A stretch of DNA of 64,000 bases from an uncultured Caldilineaceae bacterium (GCA_958295915.1 OY282381.1:704722-768721), one strand, 5' to 3'. Shown: positions 8,330 through 17,655, counted from the stretch's first letter. A program made the numbers and translations. Notes: generated by a model from the letters alone, not told the origin.

Positions 8330-9414
8330 CAGACGCCTCCTGTGACTGTTTCGAGGGCTACCCAACCGCCACCTGTGGCGGCGGAACGCGCAATCGCGGC
8401 CATCGTCCGCATGGCCGCCAGACCGTCGTGGACATCGGCCCCCCACTGCTCTTTGCCATGCAGAATCGTATCGGCCCAGCCTTCGAGCTGCTGCCGGTAG
8501 CCGTAGCCATCCTGGCCAAGGGGGCGGGTGTACAGATCGTTCTCGGTAGAGAAACATTCCACATGTCCGGCCTTGTGATACCAGGACAGGGGCAGACGTC
8601 CGTTGACGTTGCCGCATTCCCCATGTATGCGAAAGCCTTCTTCGAAGTCAGCGGCTACGGCAATGGTCAAGTCCAGGTGGCCCAAGCTGCCGTCGGCAAA
8701 GGCCACATCCACAAACCAGCAGCGCCGTCTGAAACGTTCCAGCAACCGGGAACGCACCTGCACGATTTCGCTCTGGGACAGGAAACGGGCTGTGTCGGTC
8801 AGATGGCTGCCGTGGGCCAACATCAGGTAACGGCGGCGGTCGGCCTTGGGGCTGCCAGGAGGGCGGAGGGCCTGCGCGCTGGTTTCGATAAGCGGTTGCA
8901 GGTTGTCGGTCATTGTGTAGCGATAGATCGAATCGTAGTACCAGAACTGGGCCGATATCAGCCCACCGATCCGCTCCTGAATGAAGTGGCGGGCATGGAT
9001 AACGCCGGGATCGAAGCGTCGGTTGTGGCCTACCTGCAGCGCCAGCCCAGAGGCAACGACCGCGTCTCGCAACGCCTCGCATTCCTCGACGGTGACACCC
9101 ATCGGCTTTTCTACCAACACATGTTTGCCGGCGTCCAGGGCCTGCAAGGCCAGCCTTACATGAAATTGATCTGCCACACCTACGATCACCGCCTCCACCT
9201 GCGGATCGGCCAGCATATCGGCGTAGCGGGTGAAACTGCGTTGGGGGCGGTGTATCGCGGCCACCCGGGCCAGCAGATCCGGCGCCGCCTCGCATAGCCC
9301 GTACAGCTCTGTATTGCGCCCCTTGCGGCAGGCGTCCAGATGACCGATCTGCGCAACCGGCCCGGCGCCAAGAACGCCAATACGAAGCAGGCGGGGTTGC
9401 TTGGGGATGGGCAT
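8329..9414 (-). CDS. Gfo/Idh/MocA family NAD(P)-dependent oxidoreductase
   Basis: A 361-residue protein. The N-terminal Rossmann motif is IGVLGAGPVAQIGH and the conserved EKPMG (the family EKP motif with the catalytic Lys) is at about 100. The C-terminal half is the usual alpha/beta dehydrogenase domain. The ATG at 9414 is chosen for the AAGGAAAA SD a few bases upstream. Its stop overlaps the start of the isomerase gene (TGATG). It likely oxidises or reduces a sugar or cyclitol hydroxyl. Confidence 0.88.
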   Translation of the reverse strand: MPIPKQPRLLRIGVLGAGPVAQIGHLDACRKGRNTELYGLCEAAPDLLARVAAIHRPQRSFTRYADMLADPQVEAVIVGVADQFHVRLALQALDAGKHVLVEKPMGVTVEECEALRDAVVASGLALQVGHNRRFDPGVIHARHFIQERIGGLISAQFWYYDSIYRYTMTDNLQPLIETSAQALRPPGSPKADRRRYLMLAHGSHLTDTARFLSQSEIVQVRSRLLERFRRRCWFVDVAFADGSLGHLDLTIAVAADFEEGFRIHGECGNVNGRLPLSWYHKAGHVECFSTENDLYTRPLGQDGYGYRQQLEGWADTILHGKEQWGADVHDGLAAMRTMAAIARSAATGGGWVALETVTGGV

Positions 9415-9451
9415 GGTCTTTTCCTTTGGGCGGGCGAGAACGATGGGAAAA

Positions 9452-9519
9452 CCAGTGGTCACCGCAGTTACTGGTTACTGGTCACTAGCCACTGGCCACT
9501 AGCCACTAGCCACTGCAGT
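9452..9519. repeat. Family A repeat, several tandem units
   Basis: The stretch holds at least four CACTAGCC/CACTGG units, such as CACTAGCCACTGGCCACTAG. It fills the gap between the esterase stop (9525) and the oxidoreductase start. Confidence 0.8.
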
Positions 9520-9524
9520 TTTGC

Positions 9525-10811
9525 TTATGCGACCAACGCCTGATAGGCCGCCACCCGGAACTCGCGGGTGATCGGGTAGTAGCCGGAGGGTATGAATTGG
9601 GCCATACATATGCCCAGCATCTCTTCCTGGGGATCGATCCAGAATTGCGTGGTGGCCGCGCCACTCCAGCCATAGATGCCCGAACTCCCCAGCGCGCCGG
9701 AGGCCGGCGCATCCACCAGCACGCTCACCCCCAGGCCGAAGCCATATCCAGACTGGAAGACGCCGCCAATATGGATGGGGATCAGCTCTGCTGGCAGGTG
9801 ATTGGTCCGCATCAGTTCGACTGTCTTGCGACCGAGCAGACGGTTGCCATCCAGGGCGCCGCCGTTGAGCAGCATCTGGGCGAAGCGCAGGTAGTCTCCA
9901 ACGGTCGAAACAAGGCCGCCGCCACCCGAGAGAAAGATCGGTGGTTTGGCGAAGCGGCTGGTTTGAGGCGCCTCTTGCAGTTCGATTTTGGCGTCAGCAG
10001 GCGCGCTGGCCTGGTCGGCGTCAGCGAACAGCCTCGTCATGGTTCTGGCATGACGCGCAAGATCTTGGTCGAAGGTGAAGCCTCCCAGCGGACAATAACA
10101 GGCGGCGAAGCGATCCAACGACTCGGCGGGCACATGGAAACCGGTTTCGGTCATGCCCAGCGGTTTGAAGATCTCCTGCTGAAAGAATTCGTCGAGAGTT
10201 TTGCCGGAAAGAACCTCGACCAGACGCCCCAGCACATCGGTCGCCAGGCTGTAGCGCCAGCGGGCGCCGGGTTGATAGAGCAGAGGTAGTGTCGCCAGCT
10301 TCTGAACCACTGTCTGCAGGGGAACGCTCTCGCGATTGCCGACGGTCTGGCGGTACAACGTTTCGACAGGGGAATCTTTGTGCCAACCGTAGCTCAGCCC
10401 ACCCGTGTGCATGAACATATCTTTGATGCTGATAGGGCGTTCCGGCGGCGCGAGGAGCAGGCCGTCAGACCGACCGCCCGCGCAGACCTGTACGTCGGCG
10501 AACTCCGGCAGGTACCTGGCCAGCGGGTCATCGAGGAGAAAATGCCCCTCCTCGAACAACATCAACGCGGCCACGGCAGTGATCGGCTTTGTCATCGAAT
10601 AGATGCGGAAGATCGTGTCCTCGGTCATGGGGCGGCCGGTTTCCCGCTCCCGGCGCCCGCTGGCGTTGCAATAGGCGATTTCGCCTTTACGGTAGATCAG
10701 ACCGAGGACGCCGGCCAGATAGCCGCTTTTCACATAGCGATCCAGCAACCTGTCCACTCGGGCCAGGCGCTGAACTGAAAATCCGACTCGTTGTGGATGC
10801 ACGGTTGTCAT
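9525..10811 (-). CDS. Serine hydrolase, class C beta-lactamase fold (EstB-like esterase)
   Basis: A 428-residue protein. The catalytic SxxK is S72-M-T-K75 in RIYSMTKPITA, and a YSL motif (WRYSLATDVLGRL) takes the YxN position. No signal peptide is seen, so it is probably cytoplasmic. These features, together with HTGGLSYGW, point to the Beta-lactamase (PF00144) esterases rather than an antibiotic-resistance enzyme. AAGGAGA lies just before the ATG. It is the last gene of the long minus-strand run that begins with ctaC, but its link with respiration is probably only positional. Confidence 0.88.
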   Translation of the reverse strand: MTTVHPQRVGFSVQRLARVDRLLDRYVKSGYLAGVLGLIYRKGEIAYCNASGRRERETGRPMTEDTIFRIYSMTKPITAVAALMLFEEGHFLLDDPLARYLPEFADVQVCAGGRSDGLLLAPPERPISIKDMFMHTGGLSYGWHKDSPVETLYRQTVGNRESVPLQTVVQKLATLPLLYQPGARWRYSLATDVLGRLVEVLSGKTLDEFFQQEIFKPLGMTETGFHVPAESLDRFAACYCPLGGFTFDQDLARHARTMTRLFADADQASAPADAKIELQEAPQTSRFAKPPIFLSGGGGLVSTVGDYLRFAQMLLNGGALDGNRLLGRKTVELMRTNHLPAELIPIHIGGVFQSGYGFGLGVSVLVDAPASGALGSSGIYGWSGAATTQFWIDPQEEMLGICMAQFIPSGYYPITREFRVAAYQALVA

Positions 10812-10855
10812 TGGATCTCCTTATGAATTACGAATTGGATACTTCCTAATTGTCC

Positions 10856-10880
10856 ACCTGAAGGGCGCTCATGTCTCAAC
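10856..10880. repeat. Short repeat CACCTGAAGGGCGCTCATG (copy 1)
   Basis: The sequence CACCTGAAGGGCGCTCATG followed by a C/T-rich tail occurs here between the MFS and esterase genes and again at 17634-17655 beside the ctaC stop. Both copies keep the same orientation. Confidence 0.6.
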
Positions 10881-10895
10881 AGGGTATGGAAGCGG

Positions 10896-12119
10896 TTAGT
10901 CTGCGGCAGCCGCGGCGGCGCTGGACATTTCAGGCTGGTCGGCGATGGGCAGGTGGACAAGGGCGGCAAAGATCCCCAGGGCGATGCCGGCCACCCAGAT
11001 GGGCATGTAGGAGCCCGAGGTATCGTAGATGCGGCCTCCCAGCCAGACCCCCACAAAGGCGCCGATCTGATGGCTGAAGAAGACGATACCGTAGAACGTC
11101 GAGAGATAACGGACGCCGAAAAACTGGGCCACGGCGCCGCTGGTGAGCGGCACCGTGGCCAACCACAAGAAGCCGATGGCCCCTCCAAAAACCAGTGCGG
11201 ATATGCGGGTGACGGGCGCCAAAAGAAAGAGCAGAATGACAACCGCCCGGCCCAGATAGATGAGGCTCAACATATAATTCTTGCGGAAGCGATCTCCCAG
11301 CCAGCCAAAGGTTATCGAGCCGAGAATATTGAAGGCGCCGACGAGCGACAGCGTAGCGGCGGCGACGAATGCCGGCAGCCCCTTATCGCCCAAATAGGCG
11401 GGCAGGTGGGCGCCGATAAAGGCTACGTGGAAGCCGCAGACGAAAAAGCCGGTGGTCAGTAGCAGATACCCCCGATGTCGCCGGGCTTTGCTCACCATCT
11501 TCATGAATGGCTCGTCTATATGGGGCTGCCGCGCGCCGTGCAGCTGTGTGCCCGGCCGCTGGGGCAGGCCGAACGCCATCAGGGCCACAAGCGCGGCGAC
11601 AGCGGCCAGCGCGTACAGCGCGCCCTGCCATCCAAGGCTGGAGAGCAAGAGCTGGGCCAGCGGTGGCACTATGAACATCCCGGCGGAGCCCATAGCTGTG
11701 ATGAGACCGAACATCCGGCTATGCTGCTCCGCCGGCGCCAGTTGCGCCACTGCGCCCAGCACGACGACGTAGGTGGTGGCGCTCAAGGCCACGCCCACCA
11801 ACACCCCAAGTGACAGCGCGAGGCCAACCGTCGTCGTCACAAGCGTTACCAGAATCAGGCCGATCGCATACAGAATCGAGCCCGCGATCACGACCCAGCG
11901 CGGCCCGATGCGATCGGAGAGGATGCCGACCAGGGGCAGGCCATATACCAAATTGTTGATGGCGATCGCAAGGCTCAGGTTCTCCCGCCCTGTTCCCAAT
12001 ACGCCTGTAATCGGCGTAAGAAATAAACCAAAACTGGCCCGAATTCCGGAGCTCAGCATCACGGCCAGGGAGGCGGAGAGAATGGCGGCGACGATGAGCT
12101 TGCGATTTCCAGCCAGCAT
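10896..12119 (-). CDS. MFS transporter (monocarboxylate/oxalate-formate-like)
   Basis: A 407-residue twelve-helix protein. The first helix (SGIRASFGLFLTPI) and the loop GILSDRIGPRWVV resemble the oxalate/formate antiporter and monocarboxylate-type MFS branch. The ATG at 12119 has AAGGAG about eight bases upstream; the longer upstream extension runs into the surf1 gene. It lies 41 bases after the surf1 stop and probably shares the oxidase transcript. Substrate not predictable. Confidence 0.85.
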   Translation of the reverse strand: MLAGNRKLIVAAILSASLAVMLSSGIRASFGLFLTPITGVLGTGRENLSLAIAINNLVYGLPLVGILSDRIGPRWVVIAGSILYAIGLILVTLVTTTVGLALSLGVLVGVALSATTYVVVLGAVAQLAPAEQHSRMFGLITAMGSAGMFIVPPLAQLLLSSLGWQGALYALAAVAALVALMAFGLPQRPGTQLHGARQPHIDEPFMKMVSKARRHRGYLLLTTGFFVCGFHVAFIGAHLPAYLGDKGLPAFVAAATLSLVGAFNILGSITFGWLGDRFRKNYMLSLIYLGRAVVILLFLLAPVTRISALVFGGAIGFLWLATVPLTSGAVAQFFGVRYLSTFYGIVFFSHQIGAFVGVWLGGRIYDTSGSYMPIWVAGIALGIFAALVHLPIADQPEMSSAAAAAAD

Positions 12120-12160
12120 CAGACACTCCTTGAAACGAAACGTAGAGGGTTCGGTGGCGC

Positions 12161-12961
12161 TCAGGCCAACTCCTCTGCCCGACGCACGACGGCGATATAG
12201 ACGACAGCGGCAATCACTGCAAAGAAAAACCATTGCAGCGCATAGCTGAAATGATTGCCTTCATTGAACGTGATGTCTGGCTCGATGCGTCGGGGCAGAG
12301 ATGTCGGATCATGGCCGTCTTCGGGAAGCAACTGCAGCGCCACCGGCGCCAGTTCATACGGCAGGGTTTGGCCGATGGCGTCAATGTCCAGTCGGAACCA
12401 GCCGCTGACCGCATCCTCCGGGATATCGGAAACTGTGCCGTTCGGGCGCCTGCGGGTCGGCTGCAGGATTCCCAGCAGGGGGCCGTCCGCCTGTTCATCG
12501 AACAGGCGCCAGGTGGCCGGGTCGGCTGCGCGTGCGGGCACCCAACCCCGATTCACCAGCACGGCTTTCTCCGAGCCGGCGATCTGTAAAGGCGTCACCA
12601 GGTAAACGCCGGGCTGGCCATCCAGATTCTGGTTTTGAATCGCCACCTGCCGTTCGCTGTCGAATGCGCCGCGCGCCACTGCCTGGCGGTAGCGTAGTTC
12701 GGTAGGGGAGAGAGGCAGTGGCGCGCCAGTCAGTTCAAAGGGCGCAGCGGACAACGCGGCGCGCCTCTGCTGGTTGATGGCGCGCCGCTGTTCCAGACGA
12801 TCCAATTGCCAGACGCCAAGGCCCGCCATCACGGCCAGCGCCAGCAAAACGATCAACGTCTTCCACCACCAGCGACGACTGAACAGGAGCGCCAACGTCG
12901 CCCAAAGAGGAGTGAACAGAACAATCTTTTTGATCTTCTCGGCTTCTGGTAATCTAATCAT
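12161..12961 (-). CDS. SURF1-family cytochrome oxidase assembly protein
   Basis: A 266-residue protein with one N-terminal membrane helix containing RRWWWKTLIVLLALAVMAGL then GVWQLDRLEQRRA, and a second near the C-terminus (YALQWFFFAVIAAVVYIAV). This two-helix layout with the GxWQ signature is diagnostic of SURF1, which helps insert heme a into oxidase subunit I. Its ATG overlaps the stop of the preceding gene by four bases (ATGA), supporting cotranslation within the oxidase operon. Confidence 0.9.
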   Translation of the reverse strand: MIRLPEAEKIKKIVLFTPLWATLALLFSRRWWWKTLIVLLALAVMAGLGVWQLDRLEQRRAINQQRRAALSAAPFELTGAPLPLSPTELRYRQAVARGAFDSERQVAIQNQNLDGQPGVYLVTPLQIAGSEKAVLVNRGWVPARAADPATWRLFDEQADGPLLGILQPTRRRPNGTVSDIPEDAVSGWFRLDIDAIGQTLPYELAPVALQLLPEDGHDPTSLPRRIEPDITFNEGNHFSYALQWFFFAVIAAVVYIAVVRRAEELA

Positions 12962-13599
12962 TGAGAACCGCAGTGGTCAGTAGTCAGCGGTTGGGTCTTC
13001 CAATAGAGCAAGCCTGCGCCGGCCATCAAAATCACAGACAGCAGAGCGCTGAGAACTGCACGCCAGGGGAACGCCTTGGGCAGTATTTCATCTTCAAAGC
13101 CCACGACCACCGGATCAAGCAGCTCCAGCCCACACGGCAAAGTAGATGACCCGTTTTCTGCGTCCCTACTCTCTCCATCTTCACAGGCCGGCGCGGCAAT
13201 ACGCACCTGCACGGACCAAATTCCTTTACTAGGCGGGGCAAAGGTGGCCGTGTAGAACAGTTTATTCAGCGCGTCATCATGGGAGGCCCTGGCGCTGAGA
13301 GTCGTGCCGCTGTCCTGATGCGCCATCTCCACGCTCACGTAGGCGTCCAGCACTGGGCCGCCAGCCAGGCCGGTGGCGTCTCCTGCGATGTTTTCCGTCA
13401 GGGCAATGATCACATGATATTCGCCCACTTGGGGCGGCTCCGGATCGGACCAGACATACACTCGGTAGGGGCCGGCCGGTTCGTTGTTCAGATGCTGGAT
13501 GCCAACGCCGCCGTGGGCCAGAACGCGTCCAGGCGACAACATACAGATCAACAGCATCAGCAGAGCGAAAAGCCTCTTCGGCCCAGCCATCTTGATCAC
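12958..13599 (-). CDS. Membrane-anchored extracytoplasmic protein of the oxidase cluster
   Basis: A 213-residue protein with a signal peptide (MAGPKRLFALLMLLICMLSPGRVLAHG), a beta-rich exposed domain (about 30-150) with two Cys (PACEDGES, LPCGLE), and a C-terminal membrane helix (VLSALLSVILMAGAGLLYW). It may be a YtkA/FixH-like domain, but this is tentative. The first codon is GTG overlapping the ctaG stop (GTGA); ATG at 13590 is an alternative. The C-terminal tail (PLTTDHCGSQ) comes from a Family A repeat copy at 12971-12990. Confidence 0.7.
   Translation of the reverse strand: MIKMAGPKRLFALLMLLICMLSPGRVLAHGGVGIQHLNNEPAGPYRVYVWSDPEPPQVGEYHVIIALTENIAGDATGLAGGPVLDAYVSVEMAHQDSGTTLSARASHDDALNKLFYTATFAPPSKGIWSVQVRIAAPACEDGESRDAENGSSTLPCGLELLDPVVVGFEDEILPKAFPWRAVLSALLSVILMAGAGLLYWKTQPLTTDHCGSQ
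12971..12990. repeat. Family A repeat at the 3' end of a gene
   Basis: CAGTGGTCAGTAGTCAGCGG, read on the minus strand, encodes the last residues of the membrane-anchored protein. Confidence 0.65.
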
Positions 13600-14504
13600 C
13601 GCTGATTCTCAAACACTGCAATCCCCACCACCGGCGGATGCGGACGACGGTAGGGGCTGGTCTTGCGCCTGCCCGCTTCCTGTTCCGCGCCCATCAAGAG
13701 GCGGGCCAGCAGCGCCAGCGCGGCGATCACGTACATCATGCTGCCGGGGATCCACATGATCAGACCGCCCCATATCTGATCGTCCATAACACTCAAGCCA
13801 TACAGCCGGGGCACTGTCTGGTAGTATGGATAGACCGGCGTTTCAGCGAAGGAGAGGGCAACGCCTAGCAGCATATTGGGTGGAATCATTGCCAGTACGT
13901 AGCCAGCCCGCATCCACAGAGCCAGTTTGGGGTGAATGCCTGGCGTCGCGCCGGTCACATGCCACCAGAAGAGCATGGCCGCGCCCAGGAAGCTGATATG
14001 CTCCAGTTCATGCACAGATTCAAAGCGCAATGCCAGGCTATAGGCGCTACTGTCGTGCCAACCGAAAAATATCAGCAGATAGAGCGGCCAAGCGACGCCG
14101 GGGCCGGTGGCCTTGCGCACGATGCGGGTCAAGGCGCGTCGCGGGCGAAAGGCGGCGGCAACGGCTACGCGCAGATCTGCGGGCAAGGCCCATAGGAAGG
14201 TCGGGAAGGGGTTTGCCAACAGCAGCAGCGGCGGCGCAATCATCACCAGCAGCAGGTGTTGCGCCATATGCACGGAAAAGAGCTGCGCGCTCACAACTTC
14301 GATAGGAGACAGGAGCGCCAAGGCCAAAACCAGAATGCCGGCCGTGTATGAGGTCAGCCGCCAACCGTTGGCAAAGCGGCCGTGGCTGCGTCTGCGCAGC
14401 CTCAGCCAACCGGCGAAATGAAGCGCTCCCAGCACAGCCAATGGCGCCAGAATCTCCAGGCGAAGATCCCAGGAAAGCAGGAGCGCTCTTGTTAGCGGAC
14501 TCAT
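13596..14504 (-). CDS. ctaG: Cytochrome c oxidase assembly protein CtaG (caa3-type)
   Basis: A 302-residue, roughly seven-helix protein. The His-containing helix VHMAQHLLLVMIAPPLLLL and the later HELEHISFLGAAMLFWWHV are typical of caa3_CtaG, which is needed for assembly of caa3 oxidase, probably in copper delivery. It follows subunit III after 83 bases filled with Family A repeats and has no visible SD: the repeat runs to within a few bases of the ATG. Its stop overlaps the next gene (GTGA). Confidence 0.9.
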   Translation of the reverse strand: MSPLTRALLLSWDLRLEILAPLAVLGALHFAGWLRLRRRSHGRFANGWRLTSYTAGILVLALALLSPIEVVSAQLFSVHMAQHLLLVMIAPPLLLLANPFPTFLWALPADLRVAVAAAFRPRRALTRIVRKATGPGVAWPLYLLIFFGWHDSSAYSLALRFESVHELEHISFLGAAMLFWWHVTGATPGIHPKLALWMRAGYVLAMIPPNMLLGVALSFAETPVYPYYQTVPRLYGLSVMDDQIWGGLIMWIPGSMMYVIAALALLARLLMGAEQEAGRRKTSPYRRPHPPVVGIAVFENQR

Positions 14505-14511
14505 TAAAAAT

Positions 14512-14593
14512 CAGTGGCTAGTGGCCAGGCGCCCGTGACCAGGAGCAGTGGCGAGTAGCCAGTAATGCAGTCACTGATCACTGTCTATCAGTG
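14512..14593. repeat. Family A repeat tract between ctaE and ctaG
   Basis: CAGTGGCTAGTGGCCAGG is followed by degenerate units (GAGCAGTGGCGAGTAGCCAGT, CACTGATCACTG). The tract fills the intergenic region and touches the subunit III stop codon. Confidence 0.75.
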
Positions 14594-15247
14594 GCCTGCG
14601 CCGATGGTTTCACCGATCAGATAGAGGGCCGGATAGAAGAAAATCCACACCAGATCCACATAGTGCCAGTAGATGGCGCAGGCTTCCACGCCCCAATGCC
14701 GTTCGCTAGAAAAGTGCCCCTTGCGCCCCAACCACCAGACGTTGAGAATCAACACCACACCGGAGAGAACGTGCAGGGCGTGCATACCGGTCATGCCGAA
14801 GACAACCGCCCCGAACACACCATCAGTGGGTTTGATATGCCCCTCTACCAGACTGGGAAACATCCCCCACTCCCAGACGACGACACCGACGAGAAAAGCC
14901 GTGCCCAATACGGCGGTAATGAGCAAGCTGATGAGAAAATCGGTGCGCTTGTTGTTGGCAATGGAGACCTCGGCCCGGTTCATGAAGTAGCTGCTCAGGA
15001 GTAGGATGACGGTGACGACCAGGCCGGCGGTCTGGCCCAGATCCGGCCGCACGATCTCACCGTGGGGGCCTCGCCAGAGATAAAAACGCGTAGCCAGCAG
15101 GGCGAGGAACAGGAACGCTTCCGAAGCGAAGAACAACCACATCCCCAATCGGTTGCGTCGCGTATTCTCCTGGTAGGTCGCCAGATCGATCTCGTGAGCG
15201 TGGCCGTGATCTTGTTCCTCGGCGTGGCCGATAGCAATGGCGCTCAT
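14588..15247 (-). CDS. ctaE: Cytochrome c oxidase subunit III
   Basis: A 219-residue protein with five to six helices. A His-rich N-terminus (HAEEQDHGHAHE) precedes the conserved first helix (GMWLFFASEAFLFLALL). The family signatures GMTGMHALHVLSG and the C-terminal WHYVDLVWIFFYPALYL are present. Subunit III supports proton uptake and stability of the A-family oxidase. It starts within the stop of the subunit IV gene (TGATG overlap). Confidence 0.93.
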   Translation of the reverse strand: MSAIAIGHAEEQDHGHAHEIDLATYQENTRRNRLGMWLFFASEAFLFLALLATRFYLWRGPHGEIVRPDLGQTAGLVVTVILLLSSYFMNRAEVSIANNKRTDFLISLLITAVLGTAFLVGVVVWEWGMFPSLVEGHIKPTDGVFGAVVFGMTGMHALHVLSGVVLILNVWWLGRKGHFSSERHWGVEACAIYWHYVDLVWIFFYPALYLIGETIGAGH

Positions 15248-15462
15248 CAGTGTTCATCCTCCGACCAGAGGCTGCGAATGTGCATGAAATAGTTGACGAC
15301 AAGAATGGCCTTCAACAGGGCCAAAATCATCATAATGGCGAAAGAGCTGAGATTCAGCGCGATATAAAACTCGACGGCTGTCAGAATGGTCAGACCGATA
15401 GCCACGAGGACACCTTCGCGATAGATGCCGGATCTGCGTTTGGTTGTACTGTGTTCGCTCAT
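15247..15462 (-). CDS. ctaF: Cytochrome c oxidase subunit IV (COX4_pro-like, CtaF)
   Basis: A 71-residue protein with two membrane helices (REGVLVAIGLTILTAVEFYIAL; FAIMMILALLKAILVVNYFMH), the form of prokaryotic subunit IV. The motif KAILVVNYFMHIRSLW is typical. It lies between subunits I and III with a TGATG overlap into ctaE, as in caa3 operons. Confidence 0.85.
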   Translation of the reverse strand: MSEHSTTKRRSGIYREGVLVAIGLTILTAVEFYIALNLSSFAIMMILALLKAILVVNYFMHIRSLWSEDEH

Positions 15463-15521
15463 TTGAGAACTCTTCTCTCGATGGCGCGGCCTTTGGGCCC
15501 GTCGGTCGTCATTTTGGATTG

Positions 15522-17405
15522 CTAATCGTCACCCGGGGTGGCCGTACTCACATAGCCGGAATCCGCCAGCCCGTAATCATAGGGTTCACCCACAACCCGC
15601 AGGGGCGCGGCAAAACTATGCTCCGGGACCGGCGAAGGAATCTGCCACTCAGGCGAACGGGAGCGCCAGGGGTTGTCGCCGGCGGCTACGCCCACCTCTG
15701 CGTTCTGGAAGAAATTCCACAGCATCAGCAGCACGCCGAAAGCAATGGCGAATCCGGCAATCGTTACAGCCAGATGCCAGCTCTCTATCTGGTAGTTGCC
15801 CAGAGATGGGTCGTAATCCGCGATGCGACGGCGCATGCCCATCACGCCCACACCCATCTGGCCCAAGGTCTGCACCCAGAAAGCCGGCGTCATAATGAAA
15901 AAGTGGATCTTGCCGAGCGTTTCATTGTACATACGCCCGGTGACTTTGGGGAACCAGAAGTATAGGGCGGCGAAGAAGGGAAATACAAACCCACCGAACA
16001 TGGTGGCATGGAAATGACCGACCACAAAGTAGGAATCGTGCAATGGGAAGTCTGTCGGCACGGTTGCCAGAATCGGGCCGCTCAACCCGCCGATAAGGAA
16101 TACGCTGATGGCGCCGAGAACAAACAGCATTGGCGTATCGAAATGAATCTTGCCGCCCCACATAGTGCCCAGCCAGCTAAAAAACTTTACGCCGGTGGGG
16201 ATGGCCACAAGCAATGTCGAGTACATGAATGGCACGCGCAATATGTCATTGTAGCCTGACACGAACATGTGGTGACCCCATACGAGAAATCCGACAATGG
16301 CGATTGCCATACTGGAGAGAGCGATCCATTTGTAGCCGAAAAGGGGTTTGCGGGAGAAGACGGGCAGCAGTTCGCTGATGATGCCCAGGCCCGGTAGCAC
16401 AAAGATATAGACTGCCGGATGGCTGTAGAACCAGAACAGATGCTGGAACAGCACCGGATCTCCGCCACCGACCAGCGGGCTGATTTCACCCAGTATGCCG
16501 CGGGGGTCGAAGAAGCCCATGCCAATGGCCCGCTGCACCGAAACCATCAGGAAACTGACGCCGATGAGCTGTGTTGCCGTAAGCTGAATCAGGCTGGTGG
16601 CAAAGACCGCCCAACAGAAGATCGGCATACGGAAGAGGCTCATCCCCTGTGGCCGCATACACAGAAGCGTAACCAGCAGGTTGAGAGAGCCTACGATAGA
16701 CGAGAGACCGATGGCGAATACGCCCAGGAAGAAGAGCTGATAGCCGATAGGGCCCCTGGCGCTCAGCGGCGGATAGGCGGTCCAGCCGGCATCCCAACCA
16801 CCGATGAACAGACTCAATAGCAGCAGCAGACTGCCCGGCACATTGAACCAGAAACCCAGCGCGTTGAGGCGAGGGAAAGCCATGTCTTCGGCGCCGATCA
16901 GCAGGGGAACCAGGTAGTTGGCCATGCCGCCGACACCCAAGAGGATGGCGAAGATCATGATCATCCCATGCATGCCGATGAAGCTGTTGTACAGGCCGAG
17001 GCCGAGAAACTGCAGACCGGCCTGAGCCAGCTCCGTGCGGAAGATCATCGCCACTGTGCCGCCTACCATCAGCAGCAATATGCCCCAGACAGTATACTGC
17101 ACGCCGATAACCTTATGGTTGTAATCGACGCTGAAGTAGCGAGTCCAGGCCGGTTTGTCCGCTGGCGGGCCATGATGCAGCGGCGTATCGATGCCTTTGG
17201 TCCACTGCAGCCAGTCATCCAGGGCGCCAACACCAAGCAGGAAGCCGATGATGCTGCAGACCGCGCCGACGGTCCACGCCGGTTCGGCGGCCCAGGCCTC
17301 CCAGCCCAGCAGCACGCGAGTGACAACGGTTAGCAGCATCCCGACGAGCATGCCCAGCGTCTGGCCGACAAGCCCGCGTGCGATTCCTAAAGAAAATAGC
17401 GACAT
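15522..17405 (-). CDS. ctaD: Cytochrome c oxidase subunit I, A2-type
   Basis: A 627-residue subunit counted from the ATG at 17405, which has GGGAGA upstream. The longer frame starts in an intergenic repeat and is rejected. Heme a ligands are H146 (MHGMIM) and H466. CuB ligands are H329 in YSHPAVY and H378-H379 in WGHHMFVSGY, and the heme a3 ligand is H464 (VGHFHATM). The Glu of the usual HPEVY is absent; YSHPxVY marks A2-type oxidases, which use a Tyr-Ser pair in the D channel. It acts in aerobic respiration at the cytoplasmic membrane. Confidence 0.95.
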   Translation of the reverse strand: MSLFSLGIARGLVGQTLGMLVGMLLTVVTRVLLGWEAWAAEPAWTVGAVCSIIGFLLGVGALDDWLQWTKGIDTPLHHGPPADKPAWTRYFSVDYNHKVIGVQYTVWGILLLMVGGTVAMIFRTELAQAGLQFLGLGLYNSFIGMHGMIMIFAILLGVGGMANYLVPLLIGAEDMAFPRLNALGFWFNVPGSLLLLLSLFIGGWDAGWTAYPPLSARGPIGYQLFFLGVFAIGLSSIVGSLNLLVTLLCMRPQGMSLFRMPIFCWAVFATSLIQLTATQLIGVSFLMVSVQRAIGMGFFDPRGILGEISPLVGGGDPVLFQHLFWFYSHPAVYIFVLPGLGIISELLPVFSRKPLFGYKWIALSSMAIAIVGFLVWGHHMFVSGYNDILRVPFMYSTLLVAIPTGVKFFSWLGTMWGGKIHFDTPMLFVLGAISVFLIGGLSGPILATVPTDFPLHDSYFVVGHFHATMFGGFVFPFFAALYFWFPKVTGRMYNETLGKIHFFIMTPAFWVQTLGQMGVGVMGMRRRIADYDPSLGNYQIESWHLAVTIAGFAIAFGVLLMLWNFFQNAEVGVAAGDNPWRSRSPEWQIPSPVPEHSFAAPLRVVGEPYDYGLADSGYVSTATPGDD

Positions 17406-17434
17406 AGATGATCTCCCGATTCGGGCATCGCAAA

Positions 17435-17475
17435 CTGCAGTTGTCAGTTTCTGGTAGTCAGTAAAACTGCCGTTA
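17435..17475. repeat. Family A degenerate repeat between ctaC and ctaD
   Basis: CTGCAGTTGTCAGTTTCTGG then TAGTCAGTAAAACTGC is a degenerate copy in the roughly 250-base gap between subunits II and I, which carries no other feature apart from the short repeat at 17634-17655. Confidence 0.5.
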
Positions 17476-17633
17476 CTCGAAACTAAAAACCAGCAGGCGC
17501 TCCGCCCGAAGTTCTCGCTGGATCGGTATGGTTGCGCGCGGCGATTCAGTTTGCCCGGTAGCAAAGGCAGGAACAGAATCGCCGGGGCTCTTCATCATCA
17601 AAGATGCTCTCATTCGACATTCCCGCCAGTTCA

Positions 17634-17655
17634 ACACCTGAAGGGCGCTCATGCC
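17634..17655. repeat. Short repeat CACCTGAAGGGCGCTCATG (copy 2)
   Basis: Second copy of the element at 10856-10880, immediately after the ctaC stop codon. Confidence 0.6.

Noticed and set aside
8428-9297. A 289-codon plus-strand frame opposite the Gfo/Idh/MocA gene.
   Set aside because: Codon shadow with no domain signal; the minus-strand gene is clear.
9525-10811. Beta-lactam resistance gene.
   Set aside because: The SxxK/YSL pattern and apparent cytoplasmic location fit esterase-type members; there is no signal peptide, and no resistance context.
15522-17564. Longer start for ctaD at 17564.
   Set aside because: The extra 53 residues read through an intergenic repeat and lack similarity to subunit I; the ATG at 17405 has an SD and the expected N-terminus.
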